From positions 124,001 through 188,000 of the forward strand of contig JAXHNP010000002.1 in NCBI GenBank assembly GCA_034520365.1: 64,000 nt of DNA, given 5' to 3'. The notes under the pieces are model-generated. The model saw only the letters and a list, made by a program, of their open reading frames with translations. It had not been told where the DNA came from and did not search any database. Positions 50,298-59,459 of this stretch are shown here, one piece after another. How positions within the stretch are numbered: position 1 is the stretch's first letter; every line of letters begins with the position of its first letter. Position numbers and translations under genes: made by a program. Origin of the DNA: Desulfobacterales bacterium (lineage in GTDB: Bacteria > Desulfobacterota > Desulfobacteria > Desulfobacterales > Desulfosalsimonadaceae).

Positions 50298-52238
50298 CTA
50301 ATTGGCCGACTCTGCCGTCGCCTTCTTTTTCCCGATGATCTCCTCCACCTCATCTTTGGAGAGGGTCTCATGCTCCAGAAGGGCCTGGGCCAGGGCATCG
50401 AGTTCCTGCTGGTGTTCTTTTAACGCATCCACCGCCTTGTTCAGGCATTCGGAAATCAAACGCCGGATCTCGTCATCAATAATTTTTGCCGTCTCTTCAC
50501 TGAAATCCTTCTGGGAGCCGAGTTCCCTGCCAAGGAACGGATGGGAGGAGCCGTACTGAAAAGCAACGGATCCAACCTTTTCGCTCATGCCCCACTGGGT
50601 AACCATACGGCGGGCGATCTGGGTGGCCTTCTGCAGGTCATCGCCGGCGCCGGTGGTGGCATCGGAAAATCGGGCCTGTTCCGCGGCGCGTCCGCCGAGC
50701 ATGACGGTGATGCGGTCCAGCAGGTACTGCCGGGTCAGGTTGAAGCGGTCCTCTTCGGGAATCTGTTCAGTAGCCCCAAGCGCCCGGCCGCGCGGAATAA
50801 TGGTGACCTTCTCCAGCGGATCCGCACCCGGCAGCAGCATGGACATCATGGCATGGCCGGCCTCATGATAGGCGATCACCTCTTTTTCATCCTCGTTGAT
50901 CAGGTCTTCGCGCTCAATGCCCATAAGGATCTTATCCCGGGCCTGGTCGAAATCCTCGGCCTCAACCTTTTCTTTGCCTTTGCGGGCAGCCAGAAGGGCG
51001 GCCTCATTCACCAGGTTCTGAAGCTCGGCCCCGGAAAAGCCGACGGTGCGGTTGGCTATGGTTTCAAGATTTACGTCATCGCCTGTTGTCACATCCTTGG
51101 TATGAACCTTTAAGATGGCGATGCGCGCGTTTTTCTGGGGCAGTTCAAGGCTAACCTGGCGGTCGAAGCGGCCGGGCCGGGTAAGCGCGGGATCAAGCAC
51201 ATCCGGCCGGTTGGTGGCTGCCATGACCACCACGGATTCCTGGGGCGAGAAGCCGTCCATTTCATTTAAAATCTGGTTCAGAGTCTGCTCCCGTTCATCA
51301 TGGCCGCCGCCCACGCCGGTGCCCCGCACCCGGCCGATGGAATCGATCTCATCAATAAATATGATGGCCGGGGATTCCTGCTTGGCGTTATCAAACATAT
51401 CCCGCACCCTTGAGGCGCCGACGCCTACGAACATCTCTATAAATTCGGAGCCGCTGATGGAGAAAAACGGCACCTCCGCTTCACCGGCCACCGCCCGGGC
51501 CATAAGTGTCTTGCCGGTGCCGGGCGGGCCGACAAGAAGCACGCCCTTGGGCAGCTTTCCGCCGAGGGAACGATATTGATCCGGGTCTTTGAGAAAGCCG
51601 ATGATTTCCTGAAGCTCCTTTTTGGTGTTTTCAAGGCCGGCCACATCGTCGAACTGAATATCGCTCATGGATTTCTCAAACTGCTTGGCCTTGGATTTGC
51701 CGAACCCGAAAATACCGCCGCCGGCTCCGCCGCCCATGCGTTCCTGCATTTTTTGGGAAAAATAGAAAAATGCGCCGATAATGATGACCCAGGGCAGTAT
51801 GGCGATCAGCAAATTCACAAACCAGGATTGCTTTGTGGATTTGGCTTTAATCGTGACCCCGTTTTTCTCGAGCAGGCCGATCAGTTCCGCGTCCTGCATT
51901 TCCGGGGCTACGGTTTCAAAATAGACTGATTCGGGGCTTTGTTTGCTTTTATCCCCGGACTCGGCCTCATCGGATCTGTATTGGCCGGTAATCTGGTGGC
52001 CCTGCATCGTGACTTCAGCCACCTCACCCGCCCGCACCTTGCTCTTGAACTGGCTGTACGGGATGGTTTTTACCTGGGGGTTCATCAGCGTCTGGGTGAC
52101 GTAGAGGATGGCCATCAACAATACGGCAAACCATAGAAGCCTTACCCAGGTAGGCTGCATATTCTGCTGGAATAAGGGCTGTTGCTGCTGTCCCTGTGGC
52201 TGATTGTCCGGGCTGCCGTGCGGTTGTTGATTGGCCAT
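50298..52238 (-). CDS. ftsH: ATP-dependent zinc metalloprotease FtsH
   Basis: A 646-residue protein of standard size. TM1 (LLWFAVLLMAILYVTQ) and TM2 (LLIAILPWVIIIGAFFYF) flank a periplasmic loop. The AAA domain has Walker A VGPPGTGKTLMARAVAG, Walker B IIFIDEIDS and the second region of homology ATNRPDVLDPALTRPGRFDR. The protease site is VIAYHEAGHAMMSM. It degrades misfolded membrane and regulatory proteins. The N-terminus is Gln-rich. The gene is a single transcript; MITE A at 52394 lies upstream. Confidence 0.97.
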   Translation of the reverse strand: MANQQPHGSPDNQPQGQQQQPLFQQNMQPTWVRLLWFAVLLMAILYVTQTLMNPQVKTIPYSQFKSKVRAGEVAEVTMQGHQITGQYRSDEAESGDKSKQSPESVYFETVAPEMQDAELIGLLEKNGVTIKAKSTKQSWFVNLLIAILPWVIIIGAFFYFSQKMQERMGGGAGGGIFGFGKSKAKQFEKSMSDIQFDDVAGLENTKKELQEIIGFLKDPDQYRSLGGKLPKGVLLVGPPGTGKTLMARAVAGEAEVPFFSISGSEFIEMFVGVGASRVRDMFDNAKQESPAIIFIDEIDSIGRVRGTGVGGGHDEREQTLNQILNEMDGFSPQESVVVMAATNRPDVLDPALTRPGRFDRQVSLELPQKNARIAILKVHTKDVTTGDDVNLETIANRTVGFSGAELQNLVNEAALLAARKGKEKVEAEDFDQARDKILMGIEREDLINEDEKEVIAYHEAGHAMMSMLLPGADPLEKVTIIPRGRALGATEQIPEEDRFNLTRQYLLDRITVMLGGRAAEQARFSDATTGAGDDLQKATQIARRMVTQWGMSEKVGSVAFQYGSSHPFLGRELGSQKDFSEETAKIIDDEIRRLISECLNKAVDALKEHQQELDALAQALLEHETLSKDEVEEIIGKKKATAESAN

Positions 52239-52393
52239 ATGAAGAACTCCGTATGAGATTTCGTTTTCCGATATTTAGGATTTCTATTTATTAACCTAAG
52301 CGGTATTTTGTTGGCGCTCAAACTTTTTCTGATTTAAATTGATAATCTAACAACATATCAAGTGATTTTCAAATTCTCCGTCATTAGGGGGCA

Positions 52394-52491
52394 GGATAAA
52401 TTTGTTATGTTTTTCAGGCAGGCACGGTGGCCTGCCCTACGCAAGGGGAAAACCCGCCCGTCGTAGGGTCGGCCACCGCGCCGACCGTTCG
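52394..52491. mobile_element. MITE-like family A element, partial copy
   Basis: ATAAATTTGTTATG, then the facing cores GGCACGGTGGCCTGCCCTACG and CGTAGGGTCGGCCACC. The right end with AACAAATT is missing. It ends 37 bp before the Clp1-like gene. Confidence 0.7.
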
Positions 52492-52527
52492 GGCAAAAAG
52501 CTTGCAGGCAGCGTACAGGGAAGGGCA

Positions 52528-53454
52528 ATGCCGATTCACCGGCTTGACGAGGAAAAACTAACCGAAGGGATTTCTGTTCCGCCCGAATGGGAGGGGCTGG
52601 ATCTCTCCCGCATGTCCGGACTGATCATGCTCGTGGGGGGTGTGGATACCGGAAAGACCACCCTTTTTCGGTATCTCCTGAGCAGCTCCATTGCAATGCA
52701 CGGAAAAGCTGCGGCCCTGGATGCGGATCCGGGTCAGAGCCGCCTGGGACCGCCGACCACCATCAGCCTGGGGATGTTTGAAGGTTTGCGCAACCAGGAA
52801 ATCAGGCAGCGCATCCGGCATTGGTTCGTGGGCGCCACCACCCCGGCCGGGCATATGCTTCAGATGCTTTCCGGCTGCGGCCGCCTGCTTCAAAAAGCCC
52901 GGGAAATCTCCGACGGATTGATCATCATGGACACCTCGGGGCTGGTCGATCCGGAAAAAGGCGGGGTGCGGCTGAAACTTTCAAAAATTGACCTCTTGCA
53001 GCCTTCGGTTTTGATTGTTCTGCAAAAAGAAAGGGAACTTGAATCATGGATACGGCCGCTTCGCATTGGAAAGCGCGTTTCGGTGATTGACATGCCGGCT
53101 GCACCGGCGGTTCGCGAGCGGGATTATATGGAGCGGCAGAGTTATCGGGAAAATAGTTTTCGCCGGTATTTTAAGCGGGCCGTACTTCAAGATTTTTATT
53201 GGCCCGGCTACGGGGTATTCCCGTATCCCCGGTTTGATAAGGACCGGCTGCTCGCTTTTGAGGATAAAAACGGATTCACCCTTGGTCTGGGAATTGTTCA
53301 GGGGGTTAATATCCCTGCGCGGACCGTGACCGTTTTTTCTCCCTTAACCGAAAATCTCGCGGGGCAAGCAGCCAGCATTCAGATCGGGGACGTTGTGCTT
53401 GATCCCGCAACATTTCAGCATGCGCTGACCTATCCGGCCGGCAAAAAATTTTAA
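52528..53454 (+). CDS. Clp1/Grc3-like P-loop protein (possible polynucleotide 5'-kinase)
   Basis: I start at ATG 52528 (MPIHRLDEEKLTEG, 308 residues), after AAGGG; the longer frame starts in a MITE. Walker A is LVGGVDTGKTTLFRYLL, followed by AALDADPGQSRLGPPTTISLG, the D-x-D-x-GQ motif of the Clp1/Grc3 RNA kinase group, and GLIIMDTSGLV. Such proteins phosphorylate RNA 5'-OH ends in eukaryotes and archaea; bacterial members are little studied. It meets the LysR gene tail to tail with a 4-bp overlap. Confidence 0.85.
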   Translation: MPIHRLDEEKLTEGISVPPEWEGLDLSRMSGLIMLVGGVDTGKTTLFRYLLSSSIAMHGKAAALDADPGQSRLGPPTTISLGMFEGLRNQEIRQRIRHWFVGATTPAGHMLQMLSGCGRLLQKAREISDGLIIMDTSGLVDPEKGGVRLKLSKIDLLQPSVLIVLQKERELESWIRPLRIGKRVSVIDMPAAPAVRERDYMERQSYRENSFRRYFKRAVLQDFYWPGYGVFPYPRFDKDRLLAFEDKNGFTLGLGIVQGVNIPARTVTVFSPLTENLAGQAASIQIGDVVLDPATFQHALTYPAGKKF

Positions 53455-54350
53455 AGCTTTCCGTATTGGGACTTAATAAACTTAATAAACGCGTCACACA
53501 AGGGCGACGGGGTCCGGTTGCGGTGCCGGGTGAGATAAAAGTACCGGGAGAGATCCAGCCCCTTGACGGAAAGCGCCTTCAGCGTGCCGGCATTCAAGTC
53601 ATCCGCCACGGCAATCTGCGAAATCACAGAAACCCCCACCCGGTTTTTGATGCCCTGTATAACCGAGGCCGTGCTCCCGAATTCCGCCACCACGTTTAAG
53701 GCGCTCGGGGTGCGGCCGGCCCTGGCCAGGCTTTTTTCCAGCGACTTTAACGTGCCGGAGCCTTTTTCCCGGATAATAAACGGCTCATCAAAGAGCTGAT
53801 CCATTTCGATACGGGTTTTTGCGGCCCATTTGTGATCCGCCGGCACAATCAGGCGCATGTTATCACTTACCAGCTCGGTCTGGGCAATCCGTCTGTGGTC
53901 CGAGCGGGCGCCCACAATGCCCAGTTCAAGCCGGTATTCGAGCACGTCCTGAATGATCTGTTCGGTATCCCCGCTGTTTAAGGCGATCTGAACATTTCCA
54001 TGCTGCCCGAGAAAGGCCCCGATTATTCTGGGCAGAATATAGCCGGCCGGAATGGTGCTGCCGCCGATGGAAAGCCGCCCCCGGATGTTTCCGAGAAATT
54101 CGGCCATTGCGGATTCGGTTTCCTCATAAAGGGTTAAAAGTTTGGTGGCATAGGTGTATAGGTGCTCCCCGGCTTTTGTCGGCACCGTGGCCCGCCCGAT
54201 GCGATCGACCAGCTGACAGTTGAAATGATTTTCAAGCTCTTTGATATGACTGCTGACGGTTGGCTGGGTCAGGTTGATGGCCCGGGCGGCACTGGAAAAG
54301 CCTTTTGTGTCCACAACCTTTTTAAATATGGTTAGATGCCATAAATCCAT
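53451..54350 (-). CDS. LysR-family regulator, divergent from yedF
   Basis: I use ATG 54350 (MDLWHLTIFKKVVDTKGFSSAARAINLTQPTVSSHIKELE, 299 residues), the LysR winged helix start. The effector domain is the usual periplasmic-binding-like fold (GRLSIGGSTIPAGYILPRIIGAFLGQH, LGIVGARSD, ADHKWA). The protein resembles the CysB/CysL branch that senses sulfur metabolites. It is transcribed away from a yedF-type gene, with a dyad between them, so yedF is its likely target. Confidence 0.92.
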   Translation of the reverse strand: MDLWHLTIFKKVVDTKGFSSAARAINLTQPTVSSHIKELENHFNCQLVDRIGRATVPTKAGEHLYTYATKLLTLYEETESAMAEFLGNIRGRLSIGGSTIPAGYILPRIIGAFLGQHGNVQIALNSGDTEQIIQDVLEYRLELGIVGARSDHRRIAQTELVSDNMRLIVPADHKWAAKTRIEMDQLFDEPFIIREKGSGTLKSLEKSLARAGRTPSALNVVAEFGSTASVIQGIKNRVGVSVISQIAVADDLNAGTLKALSVKGLDLSRYFYLTRHRNRTPSPLCDAFIKFIKSQYGKL

Positions 54351-54385
54351 GATACCCCGCAAATATTTGAAATAATTTTAAAGGC

Positions 54386-54406
54386 GACAATAGGGAAATT
54401 ATCGTC
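54386..54406. promoter_or_regulatory. Candidate LysR operator
   Basis: GACAATAGGGAAATTATCGTC is an imperfect dyad with ATA and TAT half sites spaced as in LysR T-N11-A boxes. It lies between the divergent LysR gene and yedF, 36 bp from the LysR start. Confidence 0.4.
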
Positions 54407-54544
54407 CTAAAGTTAATATCGATTTTTTGAATCAAATATCAAAAATATATAGAAAAAGGCAATTTGATTTATCTGTATTTAAAATATATGTTTTGTGGGT
54501 AAAACAGCAACAATTTTATAGCGTATTTAATATAAGGAGAATCG

Positions 54545-55150
54545 ATGACCCAAGTTGACGCCAGAAAACTGGCCTGCCCGTCGCCGGTTTTAATGACCAA
54601 GGAAGCCATAGAAAGCAATCAGCCCGGGGAAATCTGCGTAATCGTTGACAACGAGGCATCGAGCCAGAATGTCACCCGGTTTCTGGAATCCCAGTCCTAT
54701 ACGGTGACTGTGGAAACCAAGGGCGCAGAGTTCAAATTGACCGGGGTTCGCGGCGAAGGCGGCGAAAAGACTGAAACCTTGACCGCGCCGGAAAAGGACG
54801 CGGGTGGCGGCGACAAGAAGATCATGGTCATGGTTTCCACGGATCGGATGGGATACGGTGATGATGAACTCGGCCTGAAACTCATGATCAATTTTCTAAA
54901 AACCATCGGCGAGATGGGCGATGAGCTGTGGCGGCTGGTGTTTGTCAATAACGGGGTTAAGCTGGCGGTGATCGATTCAGAGGTGCTGGATGTGCTGAAA
55001 AACCTCGAATCCGACGGCGTGCATATCATGGTGTGCGGCACCTGCCTGACCCATTTTGATCTGCTGGATCAAAAGCGGGTGGGCGAGACCACCAATATGC
55101 TCGATATCGTAACCGCCATGCAGGCGGCGGATAAGGTCATCAATATATAA
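54545..55150 (+). CDS. yedF: YedF-type TusA-DsrE fusion protein (sulfur/selenium metabolism)
   Basis: A 201-residue protein in two parts. Residues 1-70 are a TusA/SirA domain (VDARKLACPSPVLMTKEAI with the CPxP Cys), residues 95-201 a DsrE/F-like domain (IMVMVSTDRMGYGDDELGLKLMINFLK, HIMVCGTCLTHFDLL). This arrangement is the 'selenium metabolism protein YedF' group, linked to selenide carriage where SelD is present. AAGGAGAATCG precedes the ATG. It is divergent from the LysR gene and likely controlled by it. Confidence 0.92.
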   Translation: MTQVDARKLACPSPVLMTKEAIESNQPGEICVIVDNEASSQNVTRFLESQSYTVTVETKGAEFKLTGVRGEGGEKTETLTAPEKDAGGGDKKIMVMVSTDRMGYGDDELGLKLMINFLKTIGEMGDELWRLVFVNNGVKLAVIDSEVLDVLKNLESDGVHIMVCGTCLTHFDLLDQKRVGETTNMLDIVTAMQAADKVINI

Positions 55151-55156
55151 CTTTTT

Positions 55157-55260
55157 TTATTTGATTTCCACATGCATGCCCGGGCGAAGGGGGGTGAAGC
55201 TGCCGTCTTCAGCGGTCATGCCGATCTCATGGTGGCCAAGGCTGATTCCTGATGCTTGGG
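55157..55260 (-). pseudogene. Short unidentified C-terminal reading frame
   Basis: Minus-strand sequence QASGISLGHHEIGMTAEDG and SFTPLRPGMHVEIK with stop at 55157 looks like a protein tail. No start and no continuation to the right are seen, as the radical SAM gene ends at 55268. It could be the end of a gene deleted at that point. Confidence 0.35.
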
Positions 55261-55267
55261 GTTTGTG

Positions 55268-56143
55268 TTACTGGGTGCCGATAAAAAACGGCCGGAATTC
55301 GGATTCATCGCGTTTAAGGGCCGCTGCCAGGATTTCGAGAAAACGCGCCCGGTCTTCGGGCAGCCGGCCTTCGAGATTGATATAATTCGTATAATGATCA
55401 CTGGCCAGGTTTGAGGAAACCGTCAGGTTTTCGATGATTCGGGCGGTTTCCGCCAATACGCCGTGCGGCCCCGGCATTTCAAATGCGCCCTCCTGGATTT
55501 CCTCCAACAGCGGGGTGTTGATTTTGGGGACAAACGTCCGAAGCCGGATAAAATGGGGATTGATGGCATTTAAGGCATCCGCGGTTTCTATGGCGTGCTC
55601 GCGGGAGCGCCCGGTGCCGGCGATGCCAAGCATTACGTATTCGCTGAGCTCCATGCCGGCCTCTGTCACATATCGCCCCGCCGCGATCTGCTCCTTTTTG
55701 GTGGTCCCTTTTTTAATGTGCTTAAGGGTTTCATCATCCCCGGATTCAAGCCCCACATGGATTCTTGTAAGCCCCGCGGCGGCCAGCCGCTTCATATCAT
55801 CCGGCCCTTTCTGAAAAATAAACCGGGATGAGCCGTAGACCGTGATGCTCTCCAGCGCCGGAAAAAGCATGCGGGCATATTCGCAGACCCGGCAAAGCTG
55901 ATCGGTTTTCATGGCAATGGTGTTTCCCGCCGGCAGAAAAATGCGTCGAACGCCTTCGCCATAGCGCCTTTTGGCTTCATCCAGATCCTCTTGAATATCT
56001 GCCAACGGCCGGACCCTGAACCGCGGTCCGTTTTTATACACCATGCAGAAGGTGCACCGGTTGTGCGGACAGCCCGCAGTGGCCTGGATCAGCAGCGAAT
56101 CCGCCTCGCTGGGCGGCCGGTATATCGGTCCCTCATACCGCAT
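55268..56143 (-). CDS. Radical SAM protein (Elp3/MiaB-like)
   Basis: A 291-residue protein with the cluster motif QATAGCPHNRCTFCMVYKN (C-x4-C-x2-C, the spacing seen in Elp3-like and YgiQ-like members) near residue 30, then RRIFLPAGNTIAM, the SAM site ITRIHVGLESGDDETL and ELSEYVMLGIAGTGRS. It makes the 5'-deoxyadenosyl radical for a substrate not known here. Its C-terminal part has no auxiliary cluster. It stands alone between yedF and a MITE. Confidence 0.9.
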   Translation of the reverse strand: MRYEGPIYRPPSEADSLLIQATAGCPHNRCTFCMVYKNGPRFRVRPLADIQEDLDEAKRRYGEGVRRIFLPAGNTIAMKTDQLCRVCEYARMLFPALESITVYGSSRFIFQKGPDDMKRLAAAGLTRIHVGLESGDDETLKHIKKGTTKKEQIAAGRYVTEAGMELSEYVMLGIAGTGRSREHAIETADALNAINPHFIRLRTFVPKINTPLLEEIQEGAFEMPGPHGVLAETARIIENLTVSSNLASDHYTNYINLEGRLPEDRARFLEILAAALKRDESEFRPFFIGTQ

Positions 56144-56222
56144 TCTTTATTATACCCCCTATACAGTTCGTCTTAATCTTACTCTTGCTCTTGCTCTTAC
56201 TCCCAAAAGATGGCGTCCCAAT

Positions 56223-56372
56223 ACGGTAAATTTGTTCTATCTATTTTTCAGGCGGGCACGGTGGCCCGCCCTACGCGACAATGCAGACATTTTGTAGGGT
56301 CGGCCACCGTGCCGACCTTACATGCGAACAGCCCTATGGTTATGGGGTTGTTCGCCATAACAAATTCACCGT
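56223..56372. mobile_element. MITE-like family A element, near-complete copy
   Basis: CGGTAAATTTGTT at the left and AACAAATTCACCG at the right are inverted. The inner GGCACGGTGGCCCGCC and GGCCACCGTGCC face each other. The flanks GCGTCCCAAT and GCGCCCCAAC match 8 of 10 and may be the decayed target duplication. Confidence 0.75.
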
Positions 56373-56489
56373 GAGCGCCCCAACCTTCAACTTGCCAACA
56401 TCTCACCCCTATGATAATAAAATAAAATTATAAACAGATATGTCCTCGCCTGATAATAAAACGACATCAGCATCAAGTAAAGGAATCTC

Positions 56490-57491
56490 ATGATTAAAAC
56501 GCGCATTACCGATCTCTTCGGCATCGAATACCCCATCCAGTGCGGCGGCATGCTCTGGATCGCCACACCGGAGCTGGCAGCGGCCATCAGCAATACCGGC
56601 GCCATGGGCAACCTCACCTCCGGCAACTACAACTCAGCGGATGAACTGCGCGCGGCCATTGATCAGACGCGAAGTTTAACCGATAAGCCGTTTATCGTAA
56701 ATATAACCACCATGCCCTCCATCCGGTTGCCCACCGAGCTTCTGCAGGATTTTTTCCGGGTCTGCTGTGAGAAACAGGTCACGGCCATTGAAATCGCCGG
56801 CGCACCGGTGGATACCTTTCTGGGGGCTGAATTCATTCCCCTGGCCAAGGAGGCCGGCGTCAAGGTGCTCCACAAGGTGGGAACGGTTAAGCACGCAGTT
56901 CATGCTGAGAAGGTGGGCTATGATGCCATAACCATAGCCGGTTTTGAAGAGGGCGGATTTCCGCATAAGGATAATGTCTCCACCATGGTGCTGGTGCCTA
57001 AAGTGCGGGAGGCGGTAAACCTGCCCATGCTGGCCGCCGGCGGAATGGCGGACGGCAAAAGCCTGGCGGCCGCCCTTGCCCTGGGCGCGGACGGCATTAT
57101 GATGGCGACCCGGTTTCTGGCGACAAAGGAGAGCGCCGTGCACTCCAATATCTATCAGGTGCTGATGGACAAGGGCGAGTCCGATACCGTGCTCCAGCTC
57201 CAGACCCTGCTGGCGGGATTCGGTTTGCAGATCCGGGCGCTTCGGAATGAAATCATGGATCAAATCGCTGAAATCGAGGCGCGCGGCGGAGACTTGAGCG
57301 AGCTTCTGCCCCTGATCTCCGGGGAACGGGCCAGGAAGGTCTGGAAGGACGGCAACGCGGAGGAGGCCATGCTCACCATCGGCCAGTCTGTCGGCCGGAT
57401 CAATGACATTCCCGCGGTTGCCGAACTGATTGATCGTATGGTGGGAGAGGCCAGGGAGGCGCTTGAATCCGGGCTTAAATCCTTTGTTTAA
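56490..57491 (+). CDS. Nitronate monooxygenase-like FMN enzyme (NPD family)
   Basis: A 333-residue TIM-barrel protein. It has FGIEYPIQCGGMLWIATPELAAAISNTGAMGNLTSGNYNSADEL, VLHKVGTVKHAVHAEKVGYDAITIAGFEEGGF and LPMLAAGGMADGKSLAAALALGADGIMMATRFLATKE, the FMN phosphate site of nitronate monooxygenases and FabK-like reductases. The catalytic His of class I members is not clear. It may reduce or oxidise nitro- or enoyl-type substrates. It is followed 20 nt on by the first sensor kinase. Confidence 0.9.
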   Translation: MIKTRITDLFGIEYPIQCGGMLWIATPELAAAISNTGAMGNLTSGNYNSADELRAAIDQTRSLTDKPFIVNITTMPSIRLPTELLQDFFRVCCEKQVTAIEIAGAPVDTFLGAEFIPLAKEAGVKVLHKVGTVKHAVHAEKVGYDAITIAGFEEGGFPHKDNVSTMVLVPKVREAVNLPMLAAGGMADGKSLAAALALGADGIMMATRFLATKESAVHSNIYQVLMDKGESDTVLQLQTLLAGFGLQIRALRNEIMDQIAEIEARGGDLSELLPLISGERARKVWKDGNAEEAMLTIGQSVGRINDIPAVAELIDRMVGEAREALESGLKSFV

Positions 57492-57511
57492 CCGAAACTG
57501 ATTTTTTTTAA

Positions 57512-59428
57512 ATGCTGAATCAATCTGCTCGAAAATTCGCCTGGTTCATGGAAACATCTAAATGTCCGGTTTCCGGGCTGCCGGTTAGTAATCCCCAATA
57601 CTTTGCCGGGCAGCAGCCGGGAAGCAATTTTACAATGGCGTTAGCCACCCTGGGCGACCGGATCATTCTGATTAAAACCACCGGCTATATGCGCTCGGAA
57701 GATGAAGATGAGTTTCTGACTTTTTTCGATGCCTATCAGAAAACTTATTTCCAGGGAAAAAATGATCTATTCGTCATTGAGGATTTTGCGGAAATTGAGG
57801 GGGCGGATGCTGAAGCAAGAAAAAAATATGTGGCTTATTTCAAAAACAGTCCTTTTTTGCTCGGGGGAATTATTTATCAACTTTCCCCTCTGTTCCGGAT
57901 CAGCTTTAATCTGGCCAGGCGATTCCAAGTCTACAAAAAAGAATTGTATGCTGAGAACACCTATGCCGACGCGGTTGCGCGGGCTTTAGAAGTTTTTGAT
58001 CAGAGTGGCGTGGCGCATGGGGTTCCGACCGACAGGCCGCCATTTTCGCAGCCGCCTTTAAAATCTGCTCTTTCAGAACTAAGCACCAGATTTCATCGCC
58101 TTCTATCCAAACTCAGACGATGGCGGCTCTCCTGCCTCTTTTTTTTAAATCGCTCCTTTGCCCGGCATTATTCCGAGGCCCTGCTCAAATATATTGCCGC
58201 CATTAATTGGGATAACCAAGGGGATGATTTGGAAATTCCCCAACCCTATAATAACCCTGAAATCCGGCAGGTATTTGATGCCATCGGGTTCATCAAATCC
58301 GAAGTCGACCGGCTGATCCAGGAGCGCCTTCAGGCGGAGCAGGAGCTAAAGGAAAGGGAGGCGCGCTACCGGCAGCTGGTGGAGCATGCCCGGGCCGGCA
58401 TTTTTGAGTTTGATTTTGCCACCCGGCGGATTCTTTCTTTAAATGAGGCCCTGCTTGAGATTACCGAATATTCAAAGGATGAAATGCTCGCCATGAACCC
58501 GCTGGATCTGATGACCGAGGACAGCCGAGAGGTCTATGAAAATCGATTCCAAACACTGGCTGCCGGCGGGACGATAGGCTCTGATATGGTCTATCAGATG
58601 ATTGCCAAATCCGGCGAATATAAGTGGGTGTTGCTTAATACCCGGATCATTTTTAGTGACGGGCGGCCGGAAAAGGCGAGTGTGCTATTAAGCGATATCA
58701 CTGAAATGAAGCGGATTGAAGCCCAACTCCTGGAGTATCAGGCCAAGCTTCAAGGGCTCTCCATCCAGCTCTCCAAGACCCAGGAGACCGAGCGCCGGAA
58801 GCTGGCCTCCCGGCTGCATGACAGCGTCAGCCAGGAGCTTTTTGTGGCGCAGCTGCAGTTAAATACCGTGGCCGGACATGCGGCGGACAGTAATCAGCAA
58901 AAAGCACTGAATCAAATCCGGGACCAGATTCAGAAAATCGTTAAGGATACCAAAACCCTGACATTTGATTTGAGCCCGCCGATTTTATATGATTACGGGC
59001 TGAAGGAAGCCATCGAGGCGCTGGGCCGATCAATGGAAAACGCGCACGGCATATCCGTGCATACCCGGTTTTCCGGGGAAATTGACCGCTCTGATATGGA
59101 CCGAAATATTATCCTTTACCGCAGTATCAGTGAATTGTTCAGCAACACCCTGAAGCATGCCGGCGCGAATACGATTTTTATTTCAATGGATCATCAGGAC
59201 GGGCTGCTGCAGGTTGATTTCAGGGACAACGGCATTGGTTTTGATGGGGATCATATAAAAACCCCTGCCCAGGGGGATGATGGATTCGGCTTGTTTGATA
59301 TCCGGGAAAAGCTGCAGCATATGGGCGGTATTCTGGAAATTGAAACCGCCCCCAACGCCGGGACCCGTGTCCTGATGCGGCTGCCATTGCCGGCTTGTCC
59401 GGCTGAAAAAGCCCGGGCGAGATTTTAA
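57512..59428 (+). CDS. NarX-type (HisKA_3) histidine kinase with PAS domain, first of tandem pair
   Basis: A 638-residue soluble kinase. The N-terminal 240 residues are a domain with the opening TSKCPVSGLPVSNPQYFAG, of a type I do not recognise and shared with the next gene. A coiled coil and a PAS domain (about 285-405; YRQLVEHARAGIFEFDFATRR...VLLSDITEMKRIE) lead to the HisKA_3 helix with RRKLASRLHDSVSQELF (phospho-His near 435) and ATPase boxes ISELFSNTLKHAG and DFRDNGIGFD. No regulator gene is adjacent. The pair (about half identical by eye) arose by tandem duplication. Confidence 0.92.
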   Translation: MLNQSARKFAWFMETSKCPVSGLPVSNPQYFAGQQPGSNFTMALATLGDRIILIKTTGYMRSEDEDEFLTFFDAYQKTYFQGKNDLFVIEDFAEIEGADAEARKKYVAYFKNSPFLLGGIIYQLSPLFRISFNLARRFQVYKKELYAENTYADAVARALEVFDQSGVAHGVPTDRPPFSQPPLKSALSELSTRFHRLLSKLRRWRLSCLFFLNRSFARHYSEALLKYIAAINWDNQGDDLEIPQPYNNPEIRQVFDAIGFIKSEVDRLIQERLQAEQELKEREARYRQLVEHARAGIFEFDFATRRILSLNEALLEITEYSKDEMLAMNPLDLMTEDSREVYENRFQTLAAGGTIGSDMVYQMIAKSGEYKWVLLNTRIIFSDGRPEKASVLLSDITEMKRIEAQLLEYQAKLQGLSIQLSKTQETERRKLASRLHDSVSQELFVAQLQLNTVAGHAADSNQQKALNQIRDQIQKIVKDTKTLTFDLSPPILYDYGLKEAIEALGRSMENAHGISVHTRFSGEIDRSDMDRNIILYRSISELFSNTLKHAGANTIFISMDHQDGLLQVDFRDNGIGFDGDHIKTPAQGDDGFGLFDIREKLQHMGGILEIETAPNAGTRVLMRLPLPACPAEKARARF

Positions 59429-59459
59429 TAAAACTCAAATATATATGGCTTAATCCCAA

